From NCBI GenBank assembly GCA_035048485.1, contig CM068590.1:13562494-13626493 (forward strand): a stretch of 64,000 nucleotides of DNA, given 5' to 3'. The position numbers and the translations under genes were made by a program. The notes under the pieces are model-generated. The model had not been told where the DNA came from. It saw only the letters and a list, made by a program, of their open reading frames with translations, and ran no database searches. Positions within the stretch are counted from its first letter, which is position 1. Each line of letters starts with the position of its first letter. Below are positions 1 to 12,445 of the stretch, in pieces. Source of the DNA: Pteria penguin. Taxonomy: Eukaryota > Mollusca > Bivalvia > Pterioida > Pteriidae.

Positions 1-783
1 CACTCAAATACTTTTTATGCCCTCAACCTGAAAGGTCTGGGGGTATATGGGATTTGTATTGTCCGGCTGTCTGTCTGTCCATAATTCTGTCTCGTTTTTC
101 ACATAATACAATAAATTTTGCACCATTAGAGATAGAAACTTCATGTTTGGTATGCATACTCAAATAATTTAAACCCTTTCAAATGACACCAAGGTCAATA
201 ACCCTGTAAGCTTGACTGTGACCTTTGACCCATGTTTCAAAATTTGCCTTGTTTGAACTTTAGTGCCACTGGGGGGCATTCACGTTTCACAAACACATCT
301 TGTTACAAGTTAAAGAAAAAAAACCCCTAATAAATAAACACCTTTTTGACTTTTCTAGATTTTCACACTTGTATGATGTGTTTTATGAATGTGAAACCAC
401 TATACAAGACTAAATTGTATAACTGAGTAATGAGTTCATGTAAATATGTCTGCCAAAGAAGGGTTATAATCTTGAAACTCTTGTTAGTCGGAGATGTTGA
501 GTTATGTTTAGAATGCATGTATGAAACCCAAAATTATGTCTTAAGATTCTCTTATCTAAAACTATGGAATCAAGTTTATATGGTTGCTTAAGAGGGGTAG
601 ATTAGATCTCAATAGCTTAGTGGTTAGATCAAATCCAGTTTGAGATTTCACTTTTCGCCACCTCTAACATACAAATGTATGATATTAGAAGAATAAATGT
701 CTGGATGTCTGCCAAAGGGGGACAATATATTTATGTATGAAATGTCCTTTATCATCATAGTTAACCATATTTCTTTTTTCTAG
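1..783. other. Non-coding DNA, dispersed-repeat-like
   Basis: No credible coding sequence seen. The first ~330 bases have the look of a dispersed bivalve repeat: a short run of CTGT repeats near 66-80, then text with CAAGGTCA and TGACCTTTGACC motifs around 190-230. Family assignment is from general resemblance only. The rest is AT-rich intron-like or intergenic sequence leading to the splice acceptor at 781-783. Confidence 0.35.
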
Positions 784-846
784 CTGGCAGGTGTAGAGAG
801 AATCCAAGAGACAAGGGACCATTTAAACAATGAAGCACATTTTAAG
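784..846 (+). CDS. Candidate internal exon (21 codons) of an unidentified gene
   Basis: A 63-bp segment is bounded by a strong pyrimidine-rich acceptor (TTCTTTTTTCTAG, ending at 783) and a consensus donor (AAG then GTATGT at 847). Only one of the three frames is open, and it fits exactly, phase 0 to phase 0. It reads LAGVERIQETRDHLNNEAHF followed by K, a charged, helix-like peptide. I do not recognise the protein. The matching exons must lie left of the window or far to the right, because the next several kilobases are repeats. It could be a chance pairing of splice-like signals, but both signals being strong with an open frame between them makes a real exon plausible. Confidence 0.35.
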
Positions 847-948
847 GTATGTTTGGATACATGGTTTATATGTGATTGTATTAACTTGTTAATGCCACCA
901 CATGGCTGAGGGAGAAATTATTGTTGAATCACCTTGTCTTTGTATCTA

Positions 949-1116
949 AGGGGCAGGCTTGGTGTAGTGGTTAAGCGCTTGGCTTGCGGCGCCGACGATC
1001 CGGGTTCGATTCCCGGGTTGCGCCACTATGTTTAAGAGGTTGGTAACCTCCTGCTTCCATGTCGCGATACAACTGAAATATTGTTGAAAGCGACGTAAAA
1101 CACCAATCAACCAACA
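949..1116 (+). mobile_element. tRNA-derived SINE, family 1, with target-site duplication
   Basis: The head carries a tRNA-like pol III promoter: an A box like TGGTGTAGTGG and a perfect B box GGTTCGATTCC. The body then reads through TAAGAGGTTGGTAACCTCC, itself a short hairpin, to a conserved tail containing GAAAGCGACGTAAAACACC. There is no poly(A) tail. A 12-bp direct repeat, TCTTTGTATCTA, flanks it at 937-948 and 1117-1128, which marks retrotransposition. It sits immediately before the truncated end of the RT element at 1141. Near-identical copies lie at 4947-5116 and 49245-49407. Confidence 0.9.
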
Positions 1117-1140
1117 TCTTTGTATCTATTTGTTAACTAT

Positions 1141-2403
1141 GAAATACGAGATTTTAAGAATTGTCGATATCCGTATTAAGAACATTACGGAAATCCGCGT
1201 TTATTTCAACAGCCTAATATATTTACAGCAAATTCTATTAAAAAGAGGATAGCTGACTTACATGCTAAATATGTCTGTGTTCCTGCTTATAAAGCAGGTA
1301 ATAACATAATAGTTGTTTGAAAACTATATTATAATGAAGTACTTAAAAACGAATTAAACTCCACTCATACATATGTGGAAAGCCCTACCTCAAAAGACAG
1401 CACCTTGCATGATCGCCTCATGACCATGTCCGACTTCAAAATTAAAACTGATAAATCTGATCTACCAACCATGTATTAGCTCCCAAAACTACATAAAAGT
1501 CCATATAAATCACGTTTCATATCTAATTCTAGCCACTGCTCTACTACGGTACTATCGAAACATATAAAGTCTGCTCTAACTGCTATAGAAGATCATATTA
1601 TCAAATATTGTGATGTCGCATTTCACAATAGTAACATCAATTACTTTTGGTCAATTAAAAATTCTCATGAAGTTACAGACAAACTTCTTTCACTAAATTT
1701 CAAAGCGACCCAAATTTCTACATTTGATTTTTCAAAACGTTTTGACCTCATTGACAAATTTAATAATATTTGCAGATATCTGGATGACATTTTGGTTATC
1801 GACAACCCTAAATTCGAACAATTTATATCAGAAATATATCCACCAGAGCTCACATTGAATAAAGCTAATACTTGAGATAAATCTACACCTTTCTTAGATT
1901 TAAACATCAAAATTATCAACCACCTAATATATACTAATATTTATGATATACGTGAGGATTTAGGATTTCCTATTGTAAATTTCCCTTACTTGGATGGCGA
2001 TGTCCCTCGACTCCCATCATATGGTATCTATATATCTCAATTATTTCGATTTGTCAGAGGCTGCACCGATGTTTTGGACTTTCATAAACGAAATTTACAA
2101 ATTACTACTAAACTTTTAACTCAGGGTTACAGATATCACATGCTAAGAAAAACAATCGGCAAATTCTTCAGATCTTATTCAGAACTTCTATCTAAATTTG
2201 GAAATAATTCTTTTCAACAGTATGTATCCAATGGTATTTCCCATCCTAATTTTTACGGTGATCTCGTATATAAACTAAGAAAAGTAAAAGGCTCCGATAA
2301 CGTTATTTTATCATGTAATAAAAAAATTAAACGTCTTCTAAATAGACAATATGATATTGAGATCATCAAAAAGACTATAGGTCTTGTATTTGGCCCTTCT
2401 ACT
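1141..2403 (+). pseudogene. RT retroelement family A, copy 1 (truncated, internally deleted)
   Basis: Homologous to the minus-strand copies at 12446-15003 and 48695-50490. It starts inside the RT N-terminal region and keeps the LPKLHKSPYKSRF-like and TFDFS blocks. An internal deletion of roughly 330 bp near 1734 removes the GIPMGTNCAPL block. The text then resumes at KRFDLIDKFNN and continues through RYLDDILVIDNP (the catalytic Y-DD) and the conserved YGIYISQL region, which is open from 1990. Homology stops near 2403, so the 3' end is lost. An in-frame TGA at 1873-1875 is shared with the other copies. The RT belongs to a group abundant in molluscs, fish and corals that I would place near Penelope-like elements; no endonuclease is visible, so the class is unsettled. 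Not functional. Confidence 0.8.
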
Positions 2404-2740
2404 TTTCACACAAAATTAAGATATACAAATTTAACCTTTGGTCTTATTATAACAGCGTAATATAACAAAGTGCAGAGGACAATAACTTTCTTTAACTGAA
2501 AATTTTACGTGTCTACGTGTTGCTCTTTCCTTCGAATGACATACGTAAATTTTGTCCTATAAAATATTTCATTGATTAAATATTCTCTCGGTATTCAATA
2601 ATGTTGCTTGAAATAGCATCAAATTAGTTTCAATATATCAGTGTAACAACGTATCTGCCGTTTGTTATATCACTACCTACTTAATCTACATCATGTAACT
2701 CTATACAATAAAAAACTCTATACAATAAAAAGATTTTATC
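2404..2740. other. AT-rich DNA, nothing recognised
   Basis: Sequence beyond the point where RT copy 1 loses homology. The open frame from the RT runs on to a stop at 2458-2460, but this tail is not part of the element. There is a small direct repeat of CTCTATACAATAAAA near 2700-2730. No gene seen. Confidence 0.4.
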
Positions 2741-3070
2741 TAACAGCACCCCCCCCCCCCTTTCCCTTTTCAATGGAAGACTGTGCCCTCCCCCCCCCTT
2801 TTCTTTCAAAAAATTTCTAGATCCGCCCGCCTATTACGTATTGTAACAATGTATCCAGTAAGGGTCATGCATAGCAATGGCGAATACAAGGGCGCTCGCC
2901 TAACAGCCCACCCCCCCCCCCTTTTCAATGGGAGACTGTGCCCTCCCCCTCCCCTTTTTTCTTTCAAAAATTTCTAGATCCGCCTATGAACAGTATCTCC
3001 CTTATTACGTATTGTAACAATGTATCCAGTAAGGGTCATGTATAGCAATGGCGAATACAAAGGCGCTCGC
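2741..3070 (-). repeat. Tandemly duplicated hAT-like element end with poly-C tracts
   Basis: Two copies of one segment lie in tandem, about 155-170 bp apart. Each has a poly-C tract, CAATGGRAGACTGTGCCCTC, and TTTCTAGATCCGCC, followed by TATTACGTATTGTAACAATG. TCTAGATCCGCC is close to the reverse complement of the CAGGGGCGGATCCAG terminus typical of many hAT elements, seen in the other orientation at 40964. No transposase is present, so this is a non-autonomous relic. Confidence 0.5.
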
Positions 3071-3287
3071 CCTGTTGACTGGGACATAGAAGTCTTACAT
3101 AAAAATACCCTGTCCTGTCAAAACTAGCAAAGTATTTGACCTTTATTTTCAAAATGACATATAAATTCAAGTAAACGGTGTCATATCTAGAGCAGATACC
3201 TCGATGTGCCCCAACCTATGGATCCAAATCGTAAATTGTCGAGTAGGATGTTTAAATCATATAGTATATTAAATTGAGACCATACAC

Positions 3288-3450
<163 letters not shown>

Positions 3451-4530
3451 TATACTAGAATATCTTTATTAGAAAGTAACGGCACACGCATGGAATCTGA
3501 AATTGCTTTATTTTAATCCGACATGTCTTTGTCTTTTACCTTTATTCTACATGTCATCAGTACTCTATTACGTAATAAACATCCGGTTATTTAACCCGGT
3601 AAATATCGCTCGTAATCTCATATAGTTTGTTACCTGTCATGCTGTAAATTGGGAATCGTAATTAACAGTACCTTGGTATGTATGAGGGGACAACACATAT
3701 TTAGTAACAGGTTGAAACATATCCAGTTGATACATTTCAATGTTAATTTTGTGTTATTGGCAAAATTATTGTGCCATTTTAACAGTGACTTATAAAGTTT
3801 AGGACAAAAACTGATTTTCATTCTTCAAAAGTGAAATAATTTGTTTTACACACGATCATTTATTTATTTTTATGTCATTAACTAAACTACATCAATTATT
3901 TAAGTTCAATTTCTTCCGCATTTCCTATGATAATAGCAATATTATAGAATACATGCGAAATGTGAGATTTGTAAAGCTGTGATATAAAGTGCTATTCTGT
4001 TCCATTAAGTTACATACGGATTAAATAAGTAGCTGCGTTACGGCCTGTAGCGAGAAGGAAATACGCATACCCAAAGCCATGCTCGTTCACTCAAGTTGGA
4101 CACTGTTTAAAAAAAAAAAAGGGGGGGTGGTAGAATTAAATTAACGCAACTTCACAGCGTTTTATCGGTGAATGGCCGCTAATTTATGAAGAATGCAATA
4201 TTGATTTATCAATATTAATCATGAATGCCTTTAAACTCGAAAGAGAGTGGGGAGCGGCCCTAAGGTCGTAACATAACGATATTTGGGTGGATTATTTACA
4301 CAGATTGGAAAAGATGTAAAAATAAACATCAATCATTATGTGTTATTAAAATGATTGATAGGGATATATAGAATTAATTATTTCTTTTTTTTCTGTATTT
4401 ATTTATCTATTTACAATTAAAACTATGCGTTTTCTGTAAACTTCGTCTATATTTTTTCGTACGGAAAAGTTTAATGTTCTTATTATAAATAAATACATGT
4501 AGATGAATTAATAATTAAGTAAATAGATAA
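3451..4530. other. AT-rich intergenic DNA
   Basis: No gene recognised. It contains a short A/G homopolymer near 4109-4127. The segment around 4455-4500 (GTACGGAAAAGTTTAATG and a TTATAAATAAAT tail) is repeated in similar form at 4604-4640, next to the ribozyme-like motif below. Confidence 0.4.
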
Positions 4531-4567
4531 ATAATAAATAAAAAAGAAAAAAAAAATAAATAAATGA

Positions 4568-4612
4568 AGTCCGCCGAGGAAGGCCGCTGGCCGAAAAGTT
4601 ACAGTACGGAAA
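4568..4612 (+). ncRNA. Hammerhead-ribozyme-like core, degenerate
   Basis: Order of parts: TCCG (4570-4573), CCGAGGA (4574-4580, one change from the hammerhead CUGANGA box), a stem GGCC-GCT-GGCC (4582-4592), GAAA (4593-4596), and CGGA (4607-4610), which can pair with TCCG. The same order occurs at 44927-44970 behind a Penelope-like element. It is embedded in AAAT microsatellite DNA (about 4533-4667). Penelope-like elements are known to carry hammerhead motifs. Stem III and the cleavage position cannot be settled by eye, and the first core base is wrong, so an inactive relic is likely. Confidence 0.35.
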
Positions 4613-4628
4613 AATAGTGCTTTTATTA

Positions 4629-4659
<31 letters not shown>

Positions 4660-4946
4660 ATTTTAAAATGTCTTGTTCTATATTTTGTACTTATTTCCCC
4701 CTCCCTTAATGCACCTCTACGAAACAACGATGTTAAGTAACATGCTACTGCTGTAGTTAGATTATTTGTTCGTTCGTTTGTTTGTTTGTTTCATTCTTCT
4801 TTCTTTCTTTAAGTCGATCAAAAAAACAAGTGGCATCGCGCTGGAAAGTCCTGTGTCAATAAAATTGTTTTTGCTAAGTACGTAATTCATGTGATTTATT
4901 AAACTGCAAATGTAAAGATCATCTTACAAACGTAAGTCAGAATAGG

Positions 4947-5116
4947 TTGGTTGGTTGATTGGTGTTTTACGTCGCTTTCAACAATATTTCAGTTATTTCG
5001 CGACATGGAAGCAGGAGGTTACCAACCTCTTAAACATAGTGGCGCAACCCGGGAATCGAACCCGGATCGTCGGCGCCGCAAGCCAAGCGCTTAACCACTA
5101 CACCACGCCTGCCCCT
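4947..5116 (-). mobile_element. tRNA-derived SINE, family 1, with target-site duplication
   Basis: Same family as 949-1116, in reverse orientation. GGAATCGAACC is the complement of the B box, and the tail GGTGTTTTACGTCGCTTTC lies at the left end. A 12-bp direct repeat AGTCAGAATAGG flanks it at 4935-4946 and 5117-5128. Confidence 0.9.
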
Positions 5117-5328
5117 AGTCAGAATAGGAACAATATCTTAGTAATTTTATCTATAAAAAATACGGTTTTTTTTTTTTTTTTTTTCCTTATTCTCCGCTTA
5201 TAAATTCATCACATTTAATACTTATTAAATGTTATATATAGACAACAGCGAACCATTTAAAGTGCTTATATTATAAAAGAGACCGTATAGAAGTACGCGA
5301 GGCCGCGATCGCACGGCCGGAGGGCATC

Positions 5329-5572
5329 GCAGTAGGTGTCAGTGTTTTTCAGAGTTTTGCAGAGTTTTTCAGTGGCGTCAGAGTTTTTCAGAGTTTTGCA
5401 GAGTTTTTCAGGGTCGTCAGTGTTTTTCAGAGTTTTTCAGGGTAGACTTCAGAGTTTTTCAGTGTTTATCAGGGCTGTCAGAGTTTTTCAGTGTTTTTCA
5501 GGCAGACTTCAGTGTTTTTCAGAGTTTTTCAGGGTGTTGCAGAGTTTTGCAGTGAAAAACGGGATTCTCAGG
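5329..5572. repeat. Minisatellite of about 11-12-bp units
   Basis: Imperfect tandem units of the type TCAGAGTTTTT / GCAGAGTTTTT, with interspersed longer spacers (GGTAGACTTCAG, GGCTGTCAG). The plus strand reads as repeated VFFRVLQSFS, which I take as a by-product of the repeat. Confidence 0.85.
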
Positions 5573-5639
5573 GGTTTTTGGACCCAGTAGTGTCCTCTTC
5601 TTTCTTGTATATTCACATTAATGCAAAATTTAATGAATT

Positions 5640-5730
5640 CTTCCTTCTTGCATGACTGATCATCTAGATACTCAGGGGAGCGATATAGGCCCACTTGGGC
5701 CTCTTGTTTTGTTTTTTTTTTTTTTCTATA
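5640..5730. repeat. Dispersed-repeat terminus with palindrome
   Basis: Contains GAGCGATATAGGCCCACTTG and the perfect inverted repeat GGCCCA-CT-TGGGCC (5688-5701), followed by CTCTTGTTT and a T tract. The arrangement resembles the end of a dispersed repeat frequent in bivalve DNA. That recognition is by memory of general pattern only. Confidence 0.4.
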
Positions 5731-6695
5731 CCTCTTTACGGGTGGCACCATCTGTCATACTGGCTGTATACAAAGACAAACAGAATGCATAAAAATGACC
5801 TAGAGGGATGAGTGAAGACATATTGTCATTTTGGTTCCCCTCCAACATCAAATTTTAGAATTTTTTTCCACATTTGTTTGGACTTGGTGATTTCAATGCA
5901 GAAAAATGTCATTTTTCCTAGATAATTGAAAATGATGATTTATTATGGACTATTTTGATCATAATTATGGTAAAGAATGTTAATCTGAAAGAATTTCGTC
6001 AATATATCAATTTTTGGATTTTCTATGGATTTGATATGTTTATATTACATTGATTTCATCCAAACTTCTAAAATCTACTTGATTTTCTAAACTCAATGTC
6101 CCCTATCTAAATGTTGGCAGCCGTCTTTGTTAATACCTTGCCCTTGACTAATTTCACTTTTATTGCGATCGGAGTATTTATCTAACGTCCTGCTGTGTTA
6201 TAAATTTAGCATTGAAAAAACAAAATCTATCCGGATAAATTTATAAAATGTACATGTTTCAAATATAAAAGTTTTCTATGACTATAAAACAAAACAATAA
6301 GTAAAAGTTAAAAAGTAATCTACAAAATAATGTAATGAGCACTGATTAGCACTAAGTAAGGATACGTTAATAATGATCGATCTCTGAGAGTGACACTACC
6401 TAGAGTTTAGTTACAATTTAAAGCCTCAATGTTTAATAAACAAAGTAAGATGTCGGTAATTCACTTTTGTTTACAATCATTCAAATAACAGTAATCTTCA
6501 TGTCTGACTTCAGCGTGTACTGACACTTAAAAAGCAATCATCAATGACAGTTAACATGACTACACCCAAGCGGTCAGTTCTTAATTGGATGGGTAATTAA
6601 CATACCATAGATAGGTGACCAGGTAAACGCGTCATTTAGCTGTTAAACAAACAATCGATCAGCGCAGAGAGGAGATATACAGTGTGGCTTCATGT
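5731..6695. other. AT-rich DNA, nothing recognised
   Basis: No gene, RNA or clear repeat seen on either strand. Confidence 0.5.
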
Positions 6696-7030
6696 ATTGA
6701 TTAAATTGTGGTTATATGCTTCAGTTACGTCCGGAAAGCAAGATTTTGTCCGGATTATCGGAGCAACCTTAACGTACTTTTGGTATTCCGTACCCGTATT
6801 TCCTTGTCCGGATCCGGAACGCGGATTTCCGGAATATCGGATCAAAATATAATTTGGGAAATTCGTTCCCACGCCTTGTCCGACAAGTGGAAATTTATTG
6901 AGCCCGGATTATCGGAGCATCACTATACAATAAAAATATTTTAGCGGATCCAATATAAAACGCCGCGAACATGTCTAAGGGATCTAATTCGCGAAATTAA
7001 ATCGTCGCGAATAAAAGACGGTTTACAGTA
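6696..7030. repeat. CCGG-rich left flank of the 34-bp array
   Basis: Unusually rich in CCGG and TCCGGA for this AT-rich window. The 16-mer CCGGATTATCGGAGCA occurs twice, at 6750-6765 and 6904-6919. The last part (about 6950-7024) has CGCGAA and TCGCGA motifs and ends in GTTTACAGTA, where the tandem array begins. It may be the terminus of an element that carries the array, but no second end was identified. Confidence 0.4.
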
Positions 7031-10000
7031 TATACTGCCTGTGATGACCATGGTGTAGTGTATACATACTGTCCGTGATGACGATGATGTAGTCAATATA
7101 TACTGCCTGTAATAAACATGGTGTAATCTATGTATACTGTCGATGATGACTGTTGTGTAGCCTATATAAACACTACCTGGGATAACAACGGTGTAGTCGA
7201 TACATACTGTCAGTGAAGACCATGTTGTAGTCTATATATACTGCCTGTGATGACCATGGTGTAGTCTACTGATACTGTCGGAGATGACCATGGTGTAGTC
7301 TATATATATACTGCCTGTGATAACCATGATGTAGTCTTTATATACAGCCTGTGATAACCATGGTGTAGCCTATATATAGTGTCCGTGATGACGATGATTT
7401 AGTCAATATATACTGCCTGTGATAACCATGGTGTAGTCTATATATACTGTCCGTGATGACCATGGGGTAGTCTGTACATACTGTCTGTGATGACCATGGT
7501 GTAGTCTGTATATACTGTCCGTGATGACCATGGTGTAGTGTATATATACTGTCTGTGATGACGATAATGTAGTCAATATATACTGCCTGTGATAACCATG
7601 GTGTAGTGTACATATATTGTCGATGATGACCATGGTGTAGTGTATATAAATACTGCCGGGGATAACCACGGTGTAGTCGATATATACTGTCGGAGAAGAC
7701 AATGGTGTAGTCTATATATATTACCTGTGATGACCATGGTGTAGTGTATTGATACTGTCGGTGATGACCATGGTGTAGTCTGTATATATTGCCTGTGATG
7801 ACCATGGTGTAGTGTATATATACTGTCCGTGATGACGATGATGTAGTCAATATATACTGCATGTAATAACCATGGTGTAGTCTTTATATACTGTCAATGA
7901 TTATCATACTGTAGTGTATATAAATACGGATTGGGATAACCATGATATATACTGTCGGAGAAGACAATGGTGTAGTCTATATATACTGCCTGTGATAACC
8001 ATGGTGTAGTCTATTGATACTGTCGGTGATGACCATGGTGTAGTCTATATATACACTGCCTGTGATAAGCATGATTTACTCTACATATACTGCCTGTGAT
8101 AACCATGGTATAGTCTATATATACTGTCCGTGATGACGATGATTTAGTCAATATATACTGCCTGTGATAACCATGGTGTAGTATATATATGCTGCCCGCA
8201 ATGACGATGGTGTAGTCAATATATACTATCTGTGATAACCATGGTGTAGTCTATATATACTGCCTGGCTTAACGATGGTGTAGTCTGTATATACTGTCTG
8301 TGATGACCATGGTGTAGTCTACATATACTGCCTGTGATGGCCATAGTGGAGTGTATTGATACTGTCGATGTTGGCCATGATGTATTGTATATATATTGTC
8401 CGTGATGACCATGGTGTAGTGTATATAAATACTGCCGGGGATAACCACGGTGTAGTCGATATATACTGTCGGAGAAGACAATGGTGTAGTCTATATATAT
8501 TACCTGTGATGACCATGGTGTAGTGTATTGATACTGTCGGTGATGACCATGGTGTAGTCTGTATATATTGCCTGTGATGACCATGGTGTAGTGTATATAT
8601 ACTGTCCGTGATGACGATGATGTAGTCAATATATACTGCATGTAATAACCATGGTGTAGTCTATATATACTGTCAATGATTATCATACTGTAGTGTATAT
8701 AAATACGGATTGGGATAACCATGATATATACTGTCGGAGAAGACAATGGTGTAGTCTATATATACTGCCTGTGATAACCATGGTGTAGTCTATTGATACT
8801 GTCGGTGATGACCATGGTGTAGTCTATATATACACTGCCTGTGATAAGCATGATTTACTCTACATATACTGCCTGTGATAACCATGGTATAGTCTATATA
8901 TACTGTCCGTGATGACGATGATTTAGTCAATATATACTGCCTGTGATAACCATGGTGTAGTATATATATGCTGCCCGCAATGACGATGGTGTAGTCAATA
9001 TATACTATCTGTGATAACCATGGTGTAGTCTATATATACTGCCTGGCTTAACGATGGTGTAGTCTGTATATACTGTCTGTGATGACCATGGTGTAGTCTA
9101 CATATACTGCCTGTGATGGCCATAGTGGAGTGTATTGATACTGTCGATGTTGGCCATGATGTATTGTATATATATTGTCCGTGATGACCATGGTGTAGTT
9201 TGTATATACTGCGTGTGATGGTCATGGTGTAGTCTGTATATACGGTCTGTGATGACCATGGTGTACCGTGATAACGATGCAGTAGTCGACATATAATGCC
9301 TGGTTTAACGATGTTGTAGTCTGTATATACTGTCCGTGATGACCATGGTGTAGTCTACATATACTGCCTGTGATGACCATGGTGAAGTGTATTGATACTG
9401 TCGGTGATAACCAAGGTGTAGTCTATATATATACTGTCCGTGATGAAAATGGTGTAGTCTATATATACTTCCTGTGATGACGATGGCGTAGTGTATATTT
9501 ACTATCCGTGATGACGATGATGTAGACAATATATACTGCCTGTAATAACAATGGTGTAGTCTATATATACTGCCTGTGATAACCATGGTGTAGTCTATCT
9601 ATATACTGTCGATGATGATCATGCTGTAGTCTTTATATACTGCCTGCGTGTGATGACCTTGGTGTGGTGTATATATACTGTCTGTGATGACGATGATATA
9701 GTCAATATATACTGCCTGTAATAACCATGGTGTACTCCATATATACTGCCTGTGATAACGATGGTGTAGTCTATATATATACTGTCGATTATGATCATGG
9801 TGTAGTCTATAGATACTGCCTGGTTTAACCACGGTGTAATCTGTATATACTGTCCGTGAAGACCATGGTGTAGTCTACATATACTGCCTGTGATGACAAT
9901 GGTGAAGTGTATTGATACTGTCGGTGATGACCATGGTGTAGTCTATATATATATATATATATATATACTGCCGATGGTAACCATGATGTAGTCTTTATAT

Positions 10001-12445
10001 ACTGCCTGTGATAACCATGGTGTAGCCTATATATAGTGTCCGTGATGACGATGATGTAGTCAATATATACTGCCTGTGATAACCAAGGTGTAGTCTATTG
10101 ACACTGTCGGTGATGACCATGGTGTAGTCTATATATACTGCCTGTGATGACCATGGTGTAGTCTATATATACTGCCTGTGATGACCATGGTGTAGTCTAT
10201 ATATATACTGCCTGTGATAACCATGGTATAGTCTGTATATACTGTCGGTGATGACTATGGTGTAGTCAATATATACTCCCTGTGATAACCATGGTGTAGT
10301 CTATACTACTTGGTTTAACGATGGTGTAGCCTGTATATACTGTCCGTGAAGACCATGGTGTAGTCTACATATACTGCCTGTGATGGCCATAGTGGAGTGT
10401 ATTGATACTGTCGATGTTGGCCATGGTGTATTGTATATATATTGTCCGTGATGACCATGGTGTAGTTTGTATATACTGCGTGTGATGGTCATGGTGTAGT
10501 CTGTATATACTGTCTGTGATGACCATGGTGTACCGTGATAACGATGAAGTAGTCGACATATAATGCCTGGTTTAACGATGTTGTAGTCTGTATATACTGT
10601 CCGTGATGACCATGGTGTAGTCTACATATACTGCCTGTGATGACCATGGTGAAGTGTATTGATACTGTCGGTGATAACCAAGGTGTAGTCTATATATATA
10701 CTGTCCGTGATGAAAATGGTGTAGTCTATATATACTTCCTGTGATGACCATGGCGTAGTGTATATTTACTATCCGTGATGACGATGATGTAGACAATATA
10801 TACTGCCTGTAATAACAATGGTGTAGTCTATATATACTGCCTGTGATAACCATGGTGTAGTCTATCTATATACTGTCGATGATGATCATGCTGTAGTCTA
10901 TATATACTGCCTGATTTAACCACGGTTTAGTCTGTATATACTGATGTAGTCTATTGATACTGTCGGTTATGACAATGGTGTAGTCTATATATATGCTACC
11001 TGTGAAAACCATGATGTAGTCTTTATATACTGCCTGTGTTGCCTATATATAGTGTCCGTGATGACGATTATTTAGTCACTATATACTGCCTGAGATAACC
11101 AAGGTGTAGTATATATATATACAGTCCGTGACGAGGATGGTGTAGTCAATATATACTGCCTGTGATAACCATGGTGTAGTCTATATATTTACTGTCGATG
11201 ATGATCATTCTGTAGTCTATATATACAGCCTGGTTCAATCATGGTGTAGTCTACATATACTGCGTGTGATGACCTTGGTGTGGTGTATATATACTGTCTG
11301 TGATGACGATGATATAGTCAATATATACTGCCTGTAATAACCATGGTGTACTCCATATATACTGCCTGTGATAACGATGGTGTAGTCTATATATATACTG
11401 TCGATTATGATCATGGTGTAGTCTATAGATACTGCCTGGTTTAACCACGGTGTAATCTGTATATACTGTCCGTGAAGACCATGGTGTAGTCTACATATAC
11501 TGCCTGTGATGACAATGGTGAAGTGTATTGATACTGTCGGTGATGACCATGGTGTAGTCTATATATATACTGTCGATTATGATCATGGTGTAGTCTATAG
11601 ATACTGCCTGGTTTAACCACGGTGTAATCTGTATATACTGTCCGTGAAGACCATGGTGTAGTCTACATATACTGCCTGTGATGACAATGGTGAAGTGTAT
11701 TGATACTGTTGGTGATGACCATGGTGTAGTCTATATATATATATATACTGCCTGTGGTAACCATGATGTAGTCTTTATATACTGCCTGTGATAACCATGG
11801 TGTAGCATATATATAATGTCCGTGATGACGATGATGTAGTCAATATATACTGCCTGTGATAACCAAGGTGTAGTGTATTGACACTTTCGGTGATGACCAT
11901 GGTGTAGTCTATATATACTGCCTGTGATGACCATGGCGTAGTCTATATATACTGCCTGTGATGACCATGGTGTAGTCTATATATATACTGCCTGTGATAA
12001 CCATGGTGTAGTCTATACTACCTGGTTTAACGATGGTGTAGCCTGTATATACTGTCAGTGAAGACCATGGTGTAGTATATTGATACTGTCAGAGATGACC
12101 ATGGTGTAGTCTATATGTATACTGCCTGTGATAACCAGGATGTAGTCTATATATACTGCCTGTGATAATCATGGTGTTGTCTATATATACTGTCCGTGAT
12201 GACGATGGTTTAGTCAATATGTATTGCCTGTGACAACCATGGTGTAGTCTATATAATTACTGTCCGTGATGATCATTCTCTAGTCTATTTATACAGCCTG
12301 GTTCAACCATGGTGTAGTCTGTATATAGTAGATACTGTCCGTGATGACCATGGGGTAGTCTTTATATACTGCCTGTGATGACCATGGTGTAGTGTATATA
12401 TACTGTCCGTGATGACCATGATGTAATCAATATATACTGCCTGTA
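7031..12445 (+). repeat. 34-bp tandem array, segment 1
   Basis: A clean unit step is 10138 to 10172, exactly 34 bp. Each unit has CTGCCTGTGATAACC or CTGTCCGTGATGACC, then ATGGTGTAGTC and TATATATA. Units differ by substitutions and by TA additions (for example a long TA stretch at 9946-9968). Larger duplications are visible: about 7625-8403 repeated at 8404-9180 (offset 779 bp), 9093-9640 repeated near 10360-10907 (offset 1267 bp), and 9640-9950 near 11260-11570 (offset about 1616 bp). Minus-strand open frames here are repeat translations. Confidence 0.97.

Noticed and set aside
5336..5590. Protein with VFFRVLQSFS repeats
   Set aside because: By-product of an 11-12-bp minisatellite; no start context or homology.
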